From Actinocorallia sp039871655 (lineage in GTDB: Bacteria > Actinomycetota > Actinomycetes > Streptosporangiales > Streptosporangiaceae): a stretch of 64,000 bases of DNA. The notes beneath the pieces are model-generated. The model worked only from the letters and a program-made list of their open reading frames with translations. It did no database searches and was not told the DNA's origin. Position numbers and translations under genes: made by a program. Below, in pieces: positions 35,640 through 44,894 of this stretch; position 1 is the stretch's first letter, and the number at the start of each line of letters is the position of its first letter. The stretch is from the NCBI RefSeq assembly GCF_039871655.1, contig NZ_JBDPLZ010000005.1, positions 186,001 to 250,000 on the forward strand. Direction: 5' to 3'.

Positions 35640-36773
35640 GTGCGGGCGAGACGGGTATGGGGAGCGGCGCTCTCGGCGGGACTGGCCCTGTGGACGGCGC
35701 CGGGCGCCGTGGCCCTCTGCCCTCCGCCCCGGCCGGAGCCGCCGGAACCTCCGAGCCGCCACGAACACCACGAACCCCGGGCGCGCCACGGGTCGCCGGA
35801 GCCCTCGGAGGACCGCGGGTCCTCGAGAGGCCGGGAAGTCCCGGAGGATCCGGAACCCATGGAGGAGCGGGAGCCCTCGACGGACCCGGAGCCCTCGAAG
35901 GAGCCGGAGTCCTCGGGAGAACCGGAGCCCTCGGGGGAGCCGGAGCCTCCGGGTCCGCGCCGCTCGCCCCCGCCGTCTCCCGATCCGAGGCCCCGCTATC
36001 CCTCGGGACGTCCGGCGGAGGTGCGGGTGGACGTCGGGTTCGAGAGGGGGAAGGGCCCCGGCGCGCGAGACGGGCGGGTCACCGCCACGATCGGGATCCG
36101 GGTGGTGCGGGGGGCCGCGAGAAAGGCCCGTCTCACCGTGACGGGGCCGGTCCGATGGTCGCGGATCCCGTCCTCCTGCGAGGTGAAGGGCGCCCGGCTC
36201 TCCTGCGAGATGGGCGATCTCGCCGGGATCACCGTGCTCCGGCTCGGACTCAGGGAGAAGGAGGCGGTGGGGAGAGACGAGGGGCTCAGGACCGTCGTCG
36301 AGTCGGAGAACACGCCGAAGGTGGTGAAGACCGTCCGGCTGCCGGGGCCAGGGCGGGGATCAGGGCCGGGGCGGGGACCGGGGCCGGGAAAGGCGGCGAG
36401 GCACCGCGTCCTCGGATCCGGGCCCTCGGATACCGGGATCGTCGAACGCGTGGAGCGGCGGAAGCCGTCCCGGAGCGTGGACCCGCCCCGGTCTCCGTCA
36501 TCTCCGCTCTCGCCGGGCGCCGTCCGGCCGCCTGCGTCCGTGGAGCCGCCCTTGGCGCCGCCCGTCCTTCCGAAGGCACCCGTGGTCGCGCTGCCGCCGG
36601 TCGGGCCGAGCGGGACGGCGGGGCCGTCGCCGCGGTTGAGCGTCACCAGCGCCGAGGGGCCGCTGGCGGACGACGGCCGGGGCTGGCTGGTGGCGCTGGC
36701 CGTCGCGCTGGCCGGTGAGGCGGCGGTGGCTTGGTCCGTCGTCGTGCTGGCGTTGTGGCGGCGCAGGACCTGA
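35640..36773 (+). CDS. Secreted Pro/Glu/Arg-rich protein with C-terminal membrane anchor
   Basis: 377 residues, GTG start at 35640. A signal peptide (ALSAGLALWTAPGAVA) is followed by a long low-complexity region of EP, PS and EPS repeats to about residue 120. A small beta-rich domain follows (VRVDVGFERG, TVTGPVRWSRIPSSCEV, LSCEMGDLAGI, with a Cys pair), then another Pro-rich linker and one C-terminal helix ending in WRRRT. The architecture is that of a stalked surface protein. An overlapping open frame in the +2 phase lacks these features and is taken as a shadow. Confidence 0.7.
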   Translation: MRARRVWGAALSAGLALWTAPGAVALCPPPRPEPPEPPSRHEHHEPRARHGSPEPSEDRGSSRGREVPEDPEPMEEREPSTDPEPSKEPESSGEPEPSGEPEPPGPRRSPPPSPDPRPRYPSGRPAEVRVDVGFERGKGPGARDGRVTATIGIRVVRGAARKARLTVTGPVRWSRIPSSCEVKGARLSCEMGDLAGITVLRLGLREKEAVGRDEGLRTVVESENTPKVVKTVRLPGPGRGSGPGRGPGPGKAARHRVLGSGPSDTGIVERVERRKPSRSVDPPRSPSSPLSPGAVRPPASVEPPLAPPVLPKAPVVALPPVGPSGTAGPSPRLSVTSAEGPLADDGRGWLVALAVALAGEAAVAWSVVVLALWRRRT

Positions 36774-36847
36774 TTTGTGGGGGACTTGAGAGGTGGTGCG
36801 TCTTGACAGGGCGCGCCTGAAGGGTGAGACGTACCGGGCTTGTCACC

Positions 36848-36892
36848 TCACTAACAAAAGGTCCGGATGTGTATCGTCTCGGTGGTTAGTGA
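36848..36892. promoter_or_regulatory. Inverted repeat in the FAAL operon promoter region
   Basis: TCACTAAC at 36848-36855 and its complement GTTAGTGA at 36885-36892 flank a 29-base spacer, 64 bases before the FAAL start. The arms are 8/8 matches. It may be an operator for a dimeric regulator or flank the promoter itself. A TTGACA lies upstream near 36803. Confidence 0.45.
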
Positions 36893-36955
36893 CCAGGTGT
36901 GCCCGGGTTCCGGTAGCCTCGCGAAGTCATACCCACGGCCCCCCTGGAGTCCTTC

Positions 36956-38758
36956 ATGGCATTGGGTTCACTGCTCCCCGATCTCAACCTCCGTCCGCTG
37001 GTCGAGTCGTTGGCAGAGCACGCCGTGACCAAGCCCGATGCCAAGGCGTTCACCTTCGTCGACTACTCCAGCGACCGGGACGGGGCCAAGCACACGCTGA
37101 CCTGGGGCGAGGTGTGGCGGCGGTCCCAGGCGACGGCCGCGGCGCTGCGCCAGATCGCCGAGCCCGGCGACCGGGCCGCGCTGCTGCTGCCGCAGAGCCT
37201 GGAGTACCTGATCTCGATGTGCGGGGCGTTCGCCTCCCAGATCATCGCGGTCCCGCTGTTCTCCCCGGACCTGCCCGGCAACGCCGACCGGCTGATCCGC
37301 GCCTACTCCGACGCCGAGCCCGCCGTCATCGTGACGCTGAGCTCCGCGCTCCCGTACGTCGAGAAGTTCCTGGACGAGCACGAGGTGCCCCGCCCGCGCG
37401 GCATCGTCCTGGCCGACGAGATCGACCCGGCGCTCGGCGAGGGCTGGGAGCTGCCCGAACTGTCCCCGGACGACCTGGCGTACCTGCAGTACACGTCCGG
37501 GTCGACCAGCAGCCCCGCCGGAGTGGAGATCACCCACGGCGGTTTCGCCGCCAACGCCCGCCAGCTGTGGCGCTCCTGGGACCCGCCGGAGATCGAGACG
37601 TGCGAGGCGGTCACCTGGCTGCCGCTCTTCCACGACATGGGCCTGATCACCGCGCTGGCGCTACCGCTGGTGAACGGCAACCACGTGATCCTGGCCGACC
37701 CGATGTCCTTCCTCATGCGCCCGATCCGCTGGATGCGGCTGCTGTCGGAGTGCCCGAACGTCTACACGGCGGGTCCGAACTTCGCCTACGACTACGTGGC
37801 GGGCCAGGCCAACGACAAGAGCCTGGCCGGGCTCGACCTCAGCGGCGTCAACGTGTGCCTGAACGGCGCCGAGCCGATCCGCCCGTCCACCCTCAAGGCG
37901 TTCAACGACGCGTTCGCCCCGGCGGGGCTGCGGCCCGGCGTGCTGCGGCCCGCCTACGGGCTCGCCGAGGCGACGGTCTTCGTGTCCGGCAGCTTCGTCA
38001 CCAACCCCGACCCGACGGTGCCCGCCAGGCTGCTGGGCGTGGACCGCGAGGCGCTCACCCAGGGGCGGATCGTCCCGTTCGAGGGGAGCGAGGAGGACGC
38101 GGAGGGCGACAGGGTCCAGTACCTGGTCTCGTGCGGCGCGCCGCAGGGCCAGTACGTCGCGCTCGTCGACCCGGAGACCGGCCGCGAGCAGCCGGACGGG
38201 ACGGTCGGCGAGATCTGGGTGCACGGGCCGAACGTCGGCCGCGGCTACTGGGGCAACTGCGAGCGCAGCGCCGAGACGTTCAACGCCGTCATCCAGGACG
38301 CCCAGGGCATCCCGGCCGGCGGCTGGATGCGCACCGGTGACTTCGGCGCCGTCCACGACGGCGAGCTGTACGTGACGGGCCGCATCAAGGACCTCATCAT
38401 CGTCGACGGGCGCAACCACTACCCGCAGGACATCGAGGTCACCGCCGAGGAGGCCAGCCCGGCGATCCGGCCGGACTACGTGGCGGCCTTCTCCATTCCC
38501 GGCGAGGAGACCGAACGGCTGGTCGTGGTGGCCGAGCGCAACCGGCGGGTGCCGATCGCCAAGCTCGACCTGGCCGAGGTGGAGCGGGCCGTCCGCACCA
38601 GGGTCAACCAGGTGCACGAGATGCACATCCACGAGTTCGTGCTGATCGAGCCCGGATCCCTGTCCCGCACGTCCAGCGGGAAGGTCGCCAGGGCGGCGAC
38701 CCGCACCCGTTACCTGGAAGGCGGTCTGGTGCGCACCACCGACCGCCTCGCCCGCTGA
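36956..38758 (+). CDS. Fatty acyl-AMP ligase (FAAL), FadD32-like
   Basis: 600 residues. Adenylating fold with P-loop YTSGSTSSPAGVEITH near residue 180, GWMRTGDFG and the hinge KDLIIVDGRNHYPQDIE. The GRNHYPQDIE block and the C-terminal SLSRTSSGKVARAATR are typical of FAALs, which activate fatty acids as acyl-AMP and pass them to a PKS carrier protein rather than to CoA. It is the first gene of an operon with the MMPL transporter (19-base gap). The N-terminal ACP of the PKS at 48505 is the likely acceptor, as in the FadD32-Pks13 pair. Confidence 0.93.
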   Translation: MALGSLLPDLNLRPLVESLAEHAVTKPDAKAFTFVDYSSDRDGAKHTLTWGEVWRRSQATAAALRQIAEPGDRAALLLPQSLEYLISMCGAFASQIIAVPLFSPDLPGNADRLIRAYSDAEPAVIVTLSSALPYVEKFLDEHEVPRPRGIVLADEIDPALGEGWELPELSPDDLAYLQYTSGSTSSPAGVEITHGGFAANARQLWRSWDPPEIETCEAVTWLPLFHDMGLITALALPLVNGNHVILADPMSFLMRPIRWMRLLSECPNVYTAGPNFAYDYVAGQANDKSLAGLDLSGVNVCLNGAEPIRPSTLKAFNDAFAPAGLRPGVLRPAYGLAEATVFVSGSFVTNPDPTVPARLLGVDREALTQGRIVPFEGSEEDAEGDRVQYLVSCGAPQGQYVALVDPETGREQPDGTVGEIWVHGPNVGRGYWGNCERSAETFNAVIQDAQGIPAGGWMRTGDFGAVHDGELYVTGRIKDLIIVDGRNHYPQDIEVTAEEASPAIRPDYVAAFSIPGEETERLVVVAERNRRVPIAKLDLAEVERAVRTRVNQVHEMHIHEFVLIEPGSLSRTSSGKVARAATRTRYLEGGLVRTTDRLAR

Positions 38759-38777
38759 TCCGGGGGGATCACCACAC

Positions 38778-41243
38778 ATGTACGGCTGGGGTCGTTTCGT
38801 CCATCGGTTCCGTTGGCTCGTGCTGCTCTTCGCGACACTCGTGACGTTCGGCGCGGGTTACTGGGGACTGGGGGTCATGAGCCCCGGAGTGCTCAAGCAG
38901 GGCGGTTTCGAGGACCCGAACGCCGACTCGACGTACGTCTACCAGCAGTCGGCCAGTGTGTTCGGCGCCTCCAGCCCGGACGTGATGCTGGTCTACCGGA
39001 GCGACGAGTACAAGGTCACCGATCCGGAGTTCATGCAGTCGGTGCTGTTCACCGTCGCCCGGCTGCCGAAGGAGCACGTCAAGCAGGTCTTCAGCTACTG
39101 GCACATCCCGGGGAACAAGAAGGAAGCCAAGGACGCCCGCAAGAACTTCGTCTCCCATGACGAACACAGCACGATCGTGGCGCTGTTCGTGCAGACGGAT
39201 CCCGACCCGGCCAAGGCGGACCAGGTCAAGGCGCAACATTACGAGGCCATCAAGGGCCTGGTGCAGGCGCCCGGGATGTCGGTGGAGATCAGCGGCAGCA
39301 TCCCGATCGGCACCGACTTCGTCAACCAGATGAGCGCGGACATCGTCAACGCCGAGATCATCTCGATGCCGCTGGTGCTCATCATCGGCCTGATCGTCTT
39401 CGGCAGCGTCGCGGCCGCGCTGCAGCCGGTGCTCATCGGCGTCTTCTCGATCATGGGCGCGTTCGCCGTCCTGCGCGTGATCACCATGGTGACCGACGTG
39501 TCGAACCTGGCGATCTCGCTGGTCAGCCTGCTGTCGGTCGGTCTGGCCATCGACTACTCGCTCTTCGTGATCAGCCGGTTCCGCGAGGAGCTGGGCAAGG
39601 GACGAGATCCGCGGACGGCCATGGGCGTCACCATGGCCACGGCGGGGCGCACCATCTCGTTCTCCGCCGTCACGGTCGCGGTGTCCATGGCGGGGCTGCT
39701 GCTGTTCCCGCAGGTGTTCCTGAAGTCGATCGGGCTGGTCGGCATCGCGGTCATCTTCGTCGCGATGCTCGCCACCGTGGTGGTCCTGCCGGCGATGTTG
39801 TCGATCCTAGGGCCGCGGATCGAGTTCGGTCAGATGCCCTGGCTCAAGCGGGCCAAGAGAAAGGCCAAGCCCGAAGAAGAGGGCATGTGGTACCGCCTCG
39901 CGCACAGCGTGATGAAGCGCCCGATCCTCTACTTCCTCGGCACCAGCGCGGTCCTGGTCATGCTCGTCCTGCCCTTCGCGCGGGTGCACTTCGGGGTCTC
40001 CGACATCCGGTCCCTGCCGGAGGAGATGGAGACCCGCCAGACGGTGGAGACCATCCAGCGGGAGTTCTCCTCCGGGGTCATGGACCCGATCGACGTGCTG
40101 CTCGAAGGCGCGCTGATCCCCAAGAACTACAAGCCCGGCGAGGACGAGCTGCCGAAGAACCTGGCGGACTTCCGCGACCGGGTCGCCGAGCTGCCGGGAG
40201 TGGTCGCGGCGACCTACGCCAACCAGAGCCCCGAGCACGGCCTGCTCAAGATGCAGGTGACCTACAAGGGCGACGCGCACAGCAAGGAGACCCAGGACCT
40301 CGTCCGGACGCTGCGGGCCATGGACGAGCCGGGGCAGCGGCCGGAGGCGATCGACCACATCAGCGTCGGCGGCAGCACCGCCGGCCAGATGGACCTGATG
40401 GCCAGCCTGGCCGAGGCGCTGCCCAAGACCGGCCTCTTCGTCGTGGTCGCCATCTTCCTGCTGCTGTTCGCCGCGTTCGGCTCGATCGCGCTGCCGATCA
40501 AGGCGATCATCATGAACCTGCTGTCGATCGGCTCGTCGTTCGGCGCGATGGTCTGGGCGTTCCAGGACGGGCACCTGTCAGGGCTGCTCGGCTTCACCGT
40601 CACGGGCAGCATCGACGCCACCGCGATGATCCTGGTCCTGTCCATCATCTTCGGCCTCTCGATGGACTACGAGGTGTTCCTGCTCAGCCGGATCCGGGAG
40701 GAGTGGGACAGGACCCATGACAACCGGGCCGCGGTGGCGCGGGGCCTGCAGCAGACCGGCGGCATCATCACCAGCGCGGCCGTCCTGCTCATCGTGGTGG
40801 TCGCGGCCTTCTCGACCGCGAAGATCACCACGGTGCAGATCCTGGGCGTGGGCCTGCTGGTCGCGGTGGTCGTCGACGCGACGCTGGTGCGCTCGCTGCT
40901 GGTGCCGGCGACCATGCGCTTCCTCGGCGACGCCAACTGGTGGCTGCCGGGGCCGCTGAAGGCGCTGCACGCCGCCATCGACCTGCGCGAGGTCCACGAC
41001 ATCGAGCTCGGGGACGGGGCCGGGGGCCGGGAAGTGACGGGGGACACGTCCCGGACGCTGAAGGGGGAGAGGACTTCCGGCGGATTCCGCCGCACCGTGG
41101 TTCCGGTGCGCGGAGGATACGACTGGGACAAAGAAGTACGTCCGCGAACAGCTGGACGCACAGTGAAAAAGCGTGAGATCGTGGCCGGCCCCGACGGGGT
41201 GGGCTGGCGATGGCGCGAGGTGGAGGATGAGTATGCGCACTGA
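38778..41243 (+). CDS. MMPL-family RND transporter
   Basis: 821 residues with about 12 membrane helices in two halves, each with a large outer loop. The two proton-relay Asp-Tyr pairs are present: Asp259-Tyr260 in GLAIDYSLFVISR and Asp630-Tyr631 in GLSMDYEVFLLSR, matching MmpL3-type transporters. These move lipids across the inner membrane using the proton gradient. A basic and acidic cytoplasmic tail of about 90 residues ends the protein. CCGGGGGGAT precedes the ATG. The position between a FAAL and secreted acyl-transferase-like esterases suggests it exports the lipid product. Confidence 0.94.
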   Translation: MYGWGRFVHRFRWLVLLFATLVTFGAGYWGLGVMSPGVLKQGGFEDPNADSTYVYQQSASVFGASSPDVMLVYRSDEYKVTDPEFMQSVLFTVARLPKEHVKQVFSYWHIPGNKKEAKDARKNFVSHDEHSTIVALFVQTDPDPAKADQVKAQHYEAIKGLVQAPGMSVEISGSIPIGTDFVNQMSADIVNAEIISMPLVLIIGLIVFGSVAAALQPVLIGVFSIMGAFAVLRVITMVTDVSNLAISLVSLLSVGLAIDYSLFVISRFREELGKGRDPRTAMGVTMATAGRTISFSAVTVAVSMAGLLLFPQVFLKSIGLVGIAVIFVAMLATVVVLPAMLSILGPRIEFGQMPWLKRAKRKAKPEEEGMWYRLAHSVMKRPILYFLGTSAVLVMLVLPFARVHFGVSDIRSLPEEMETRQTVETIQREFSSGVMDPIDVLLEGALIPKNYKPGEDELPKNLADFRDRVAELPGVVAATYANQSPEHGLLKMQVTYKGDAHSKETQDLVRTLRAMDEPGQRPEAIDHISVGGSTAGQMDLMASLAEALPKTGLFVVVAIFLLLFAAFGSIALPIKAIIMNLLSIGSSFGAMVWAFQDGHLSGLLGFTVTGSIDATAMILVLSIIFGLSMDYEVFLLSRIREEWDRTHDNRAAVARGLQQTGGIITSAAVLLIVVVAAFSTAKITTVQILGVGLLVAVVVDATLVRSLLVPATMRFLGDANWWLPGPLKALHAAIDLREVHDIELGDGAGGREVTGDTSRTLKGERTSGGFRRTVVPVRGGYDWDKEVRPRTAGRTVKKREIVAGPDGVGWRWREVEDEYAH

Positions 41244-42249
41244 AACCCTGCGGCGCTTCGGGATGGTGGTCACGGCTTCCGCGCTGCTGGCCGGAACGCT
41301 GCCCGGCGCCGCGAGCGCCGCGCCCAAGCCGAAGTTCAAGCCCGCGTCGACCGGTGCGAAGATCATCGCCTACAAGTGGGTCAGCAAGAACAAGCGGCAG
41401 ATGGACATCACCGTCAAGACCCCGTCGCTCCCGGGCGGCAACCCCAAGGTGCGGCTGCTGCTGCCCAAGGGCTGGTCGATGAAGTCCAAGAAGACCTGGC
41501 CCATCGTGTACCTGCTGCACGGCGGCCAGGACAGCTACCTCTCCTGGACCCGCATGACCGCCATCGAGTCGCTGGCCGCCCAGTACGACGTCATCGTGGC
41601 CATGCCCGAAGGCGCCAACGGCTCGTACACCAACTGGTACAACTACGGGAAGTTCGGCACTCCCAAGTGGGAGACCTTCCACATGACGGAGGTCTACCAG
41701 CTCATGGAGCGCAACTTCCGGGCGAACAAGTCGCGGGCCGTCATGGGCAACTCCTCCGGCGGCATGGGCGCGATGGGCTACGCCGCCCGCTACCCGCGCC
41801 GGTTCAAGTACGCCGCGTCCTTCAGCGGCCTGCTGCACCTGCGCGCCCCGTTCATCCCGCAGTTCCTCTCGCAGATCAACACGGGCAACGGCCAGGACCC
41901 CAACGCGATCTGGGGCCGCTACCCGGCCGACGCGGAGAACTGGAAGCTGCACAACCCCTACGACCTGGCCGCGGGCCTGAAGGGCACCAAGATCTTCTTC
42001 TCCTCGGGCCTCGACGGCAAGCCCGGCGAGGGCGACCCGCAGAACCTCGACCCGTGGGACCTCGGCCTGGTCTCGGAGAAGTGGACCGGCACCACCAACC
42101 AGTACTTCAAGCGGAAGCTCGACAGCCTGAAGCTCCCCTACGTGGCGCACCTGTACGCGAACGGCCGCCACAACTGGCCCGCCTGGCGCCGTGAGTACAA
42201 GTTCGTCTGGCCCAGGGCCATGAAGGAAATCGGCGCCAAGAAGTATTGA
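41233..42249 (+). CDS. Secreted Ag85-like esterase (first of a tandem pair)
   Basis: 338 residues from ATG 41233, chosen for GGAGG six bases upstream; an ATG at 41227 is also in frame. It overlaps the end of the MMPL gene. Signal peptide ends at GAASAAPK. PF00756-type hydrolase with PIVYLLHGGQDSYLSW, nucleophile Ser174 in GNSSGGMGA, and the C-terminal His in GRHNWPAWRREYK. In mycolic acid bacteria such enzymes move acyl chains from trehalose carriers to wall sugars. Here the acceptor is unknown, but coupling to the MMPL gene argues for action on the exported lipid. Confidence 0.9.
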   Translation: MRTETLRRFGMVVTASALLAGTLPGAASAAPKPKFKPASTGAKIIAYKWVSKNKRQMDITVKTPSLPGGNPKVRLLLPKGWSMKSKKTWPIVYLLHGGQDSYLSWTRMTAIESLAAQYDVIVAMPEGANGSYTNWYNYGKFGTPKWETFHMTEVYQLMERNFRANKSRAVMGNSSGGMGAMGYAARYPRRFKYAASFSGLLHLRAPFIPQFLSQINTGNGQDPNAIWGRYPADAENWKLHNPYDLAAGLKGTKIFFSSGLDGKPGEGDPQNLDPWDLGLVSEKWTGTTNQYFKRKLDSLKLPYVAHLYANGRHNWPAWRREYKFVWPRAMKEIGAKKY

Positions 42250-43250
42250 GCAGAATCGTGAAAATCCCCCGCCACCCCCGCCGTCTCACCTCGCTGGCCG
42301 TCACGGGCGCCCTGGTCCTGGCCATGGCCCCCGCCCCGGCCGCTCCCGCGGCGGCCGCCGCACGGTTCAAGAAGGCCGACAACGGCAGTTCGATCACCGC
42401 CTACAAGTGGCTGACGAAGGACAAGCGCCGACTCGACGTCGCCGTGAGGTCCAAGGGCCTCGGCAAGACCGAGAAGGTCCGGATCCTGCTGCCCAAGGGC
42501 TGGAAGAAGAACACGAAGAAGACCTGGCCCGTCGTGTACCTCCTGCACGGCGGGCGGGCCGGCTACCAGTCCTGGTCGAAGAGCTCCACCATCACGAAGC
42601 TCGCCGCCGAGTGGGGTGTCATCGTCGTCATGCCCGAGGGCCGCAACGGCTCGTACACCAACTGGTACAACTACGGGAACTACGGCATCCCCCAATGGGA
42701 GACCTTCCACATGACGGAGGTCTTCCAGCTGGTCCAGCGGAACTTCCACGCGGGTTCCCGCCGCGCCGTCATCGGCAACTCCTCGGGCGGCCAGGGCGCC
42801 ATCACCTACGCCGCACGCTACAAGGGCCGCTTCAAGTACGCCGCGTCCTTCAGCGGTCTCCTGTCGTTGCTCTCCCCGGGCGTCCCGGATGCGCTGAAGC
42901 AGGTGAACAGCGGCAACGCCGACATCAATGCCATCTACGGCGACCCTGAAACGAACCGCGACAACTGGGTGGCCCACGACCCGTACTCCCTGGCCGGGAA
43001 CCTCCGCGGCACCAAGCTCTACTTCACCTCCGGCAGCGGCGCACCCATCCCCACCGACGTCGCCTTCTTCTCCGAATACGTCGTCGGCATGACCAACGGC
43101 GACTTCAAGAAGCGCCTCCAGGCCCTCAAGATCGCCCACAAGTCGCACATCTACTCCGGCGGCACCCACGCCTGGCCCTACTGGAAGCGCGAGCTCAAGA
43201 AGGCCTGGCCCACCGCCATGAAGACCCTCAAGGCCAAGAAGACCGGCTGA
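42246..43250 (+). CDS. Secreted Ag85-like esterase (second of a tandem pair)
   Basis: 334 residues from TTG 42246, whose codon overlaps the previous stop (TTGA); GTG 42258 (VKIPRHPRRL) is an alternative start. Signal peptide ends near PAAAAARF. Same fold and motifs as the upstream copy: VVYLLHGGRAGYQSW, Ser179 in GNSSGGQGA, and GTHAWPYWKRELK. The segment NGSYTNWYNYG is identical in both, so they are recent duplicates with different substrates or redundancy. Last gene of the FAAL-MMPL operon. Confidence 0.9.
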   Translation: MSRIVKIPRHPRRLTSLAVTGALVLAMAPAPAAPAAAAARFKKADNGSSITAYKWLTKDKRRLDVAVRSKGLGKTEKVRILLPKGWKKNTKKTWPVVYLLHGGRAGYQSWSKSSTITKLAAEWGVIVVMPEGRNGSYTNWYNYGNYGIPQWETFHMTEVFQLVQRNFHAGSRRAVIGNSSGGQGAITYAARYKGRFKYAASFSGLLSLLSPGVPDALKQVNSGNADINAIYGDPETNRDNWVAHDPYSLAGNLRGTKLYFTSGSGAPIPTDVAFFSEYVVGMTNGDFKKRLQALKIAHKSHIYSGGTHAWPYWKRELKKAWPTAMKTLKAKKTG

Positions 43251-43299
43251 CCCCGCGCCACGGGACGAAGGCTCCCGAACCCGCTCGGGGACGCGGGCC

Positions 43300-43327
43300 G
43301 CACCGGGGCGGCGTGCCGCCCCGGTGC
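43300..43327. terminator. Convergent hairpin after the esterase pair
   Basis: A perfect 13-bp stem (43300-43312 with 43315-43327) and a 2-base loop between the second esterase and the convergent secreted-protein gene. Confidence 0.8.
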
Positions 43328-43340
43328 CTCTGCCCCCTGG

Positions 43341-43943
43341 TCAGGAGGAGCGCTTGAAGGACAGCGTCCCGACGGCGGTGCCGTTGGGGTCGGAGATCGT
43401 GTACGTGATCTTCAGGGTCGCCGTCGCCTTCTTCGTCTTCTTCGTCTTGCCGGAGCAGTCGAAGGCCGAGACCGGGACGGCGATGGGCTCGTACTCGCCG
43501 CCGCGGTACTTCTTGGCGAGCTTGTAGGCCGGGGTCTTCTTGCCGCCGAAGCTGACGGTGCCGGTGGCGCTGCCGGAGGCGGTCTTCGGCTTCAGGGTGA
43601 GGGTGCCCGTCTTGGTGCCCTTGAACGAGGACTTCATCGTCAGCGACTTCTTGTACTGCGTCTCGACGGTGAGGGGCTTGCCCGCCTCGGTGCCGGTGGT
43701 CACGAGCTTCTTGGCCTTGGTGAAGTTGTAGGTGACCGAGTTCTTGCCGACGGTCAGGCGCATGCCCTCGGCGCCCTGGCCGGTCACGTCGATGTTCTCG
43801 CCCTTGGCGGTCATCGTGAACTGGGTGAGCTTCCACTTGCCGAGGAGGCAGGACTTGGCGGCCGAAGCGGGAGCCTGCATGGCGAGCGTGCCGCCGGCGG
43901 CCAGAGCGGTGGCCAGCACCAGACGCGTGGTGTTCGCGAGCAA
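43341..43943 (-). CDS. Secreted lipocalin-like protein, TTG start
   Basis: 200 residues. Start TTG 43943 is chosen because CGGAGG is six bases upstream and a signal peptide follows at once (LVLATALAAGGTLAMQAPASA). The mature part is Lys/Thr/Gly-rich and strand-rich, beginning CLLGKWKLTQFTMTAKGEN, the pattern of lipocalin-like or META-like beta barrels, with a second Cys near the end (SAFDCSGK). It is convergent with the esterase operon and may be unrelated or bind a secreted lipid. Confidence 0.75.
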   Translation of the reverse strand: MLANTTRLVLATALAAGGTLAMQAPASAAKSCLLGKWKLTQFTMTAKGENIDVTGQGAEGMRLTVGKNSVTYNFTKAKKLVTTGTEAGKPLTVETQYKKSLTMKSSFKGTKTGTLTLKPKTASGSATGTVSFGGKKTPAYKLAKKYRGGEYEPIAVPVSAFDCSGKTKKTKKATATLKITYTISDPNGTAVGTLSFKRSS

Positions 43944-44180
43944 AGTAAACCTCCGTGAGGGGATGAACGGAACAGAAGTCCAGAAGCACCGAACCTTCAC
44001 ACATGATGTGATCCCGGCACTTCGACCCTGGTCTGAACGCTTTAGCGCCGCCCCTCCCGGGTTCGTCACCCCCCGGCGAAAATTCGTCGCGCCGAAGTGT
44101 CCTCCCCGCCGCCGACCTGGGAAAGTACGCTGAATTCCGTCGGGACCAGGACCCGCCGAGCGGGTTCAGGGAGGTGTGCC

Positions 44181-44747
44181 ATGACGGTCGTGATGGTCGT
44201 CCCCGCGTGGATGCATGAGCGGATCACGGCGGAGCAGTACGACTCCTGGTCTGAGGAACAGTGCTCGGGCATCGAGATCGTGGACGGGATGGTCGTCGTG
44301 AGTCCCAGAACGTCCAAACGGAACAACCGCCTCGCTCGGATGCTGGCCAACTCCCTGGAGGGTGCCGCGGGGCCGGACTGGAACGCCGACACGGACTTCG
44401 ACGTCCGGCTGCAGGACGCGCCGCTCACCAACCGCCGTCCGGATGTCGTCGTGTACAGGGCGGACACGCTCGATGCCACGCCCACGCGCCCGGAGCACGT
44501 GCTGCTGGTCGCCGAGGTCGTCTGACCGGGGTCGGAGACGACCGACCGGACCGTGAAGACGGAGCAGTACGCCAAGGCGGGCATCGCCTTCTACTGGCGG
44601 GTCGAGCAGGCCGCCACCGGGATTCCGTTGGTGTACACCTACGTCCTCGATCCGGCGGCCGGCGTCTACCGGGAGGGGGAGGTGTTCACCGGCGTGGTCA
44701 AGGTGTCGGCTCCTTTCCCGGTGGAGATCGACCTCGGCGCGGTCTGA
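44181..44747 (+). pseudogene. Uma2-family (DUF820) gene interrupted by an in-frame TGA
   Basis: The first part from ATG 44181 (after GGGAGGTG) encodes MTVVMVVPAWMHERITAEQ through HVLLVAEVV and stops at TGA 44523-44525. The very next codons continue in the same frame PGSETTDRTV-KTEQYAKAGIAFYWRVEQ to 44747. Uma2 proteins normally read EVVSPGSxxxDRxxK here, so a Ser codon (TCA or TCG) has become TGA. One substitution explains the break. The PD-(D/E)XK-type core is split, so the gene is probably dead. An intact relative lies just downstream. Confidence 0.8.
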
Positions 44748-44894
44748 GCTGCTCCGGCCTCGAACCGAGTCCCGGTTTTCTCGTGACTCTCCGATTACCT
44801 GGAGTAATATCGGCTTGTCCTTCGACGCTCGTTGCTCTGTCCAGCCGAGGGCGCTGTTCCTTATGCCGGGCAGGTGATGGGAAGGGGATGCGGC

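Noticed and set aside
35603..36718. Alternative open frame overlapping the Pro/Glu-rich secreted protein
   Set aside because: Gly/Arg-rich, with no signal peptide or membrane anchor. The frame from 35640 has both and a sensible layout.
44523..44525. TGA in the Uma2 gene as selenocysteine or programmed readthrough
   Set aside because: No selenocysteine hairpin is apparent, and family members have Ser here, so a nonsense mutation is simpler.
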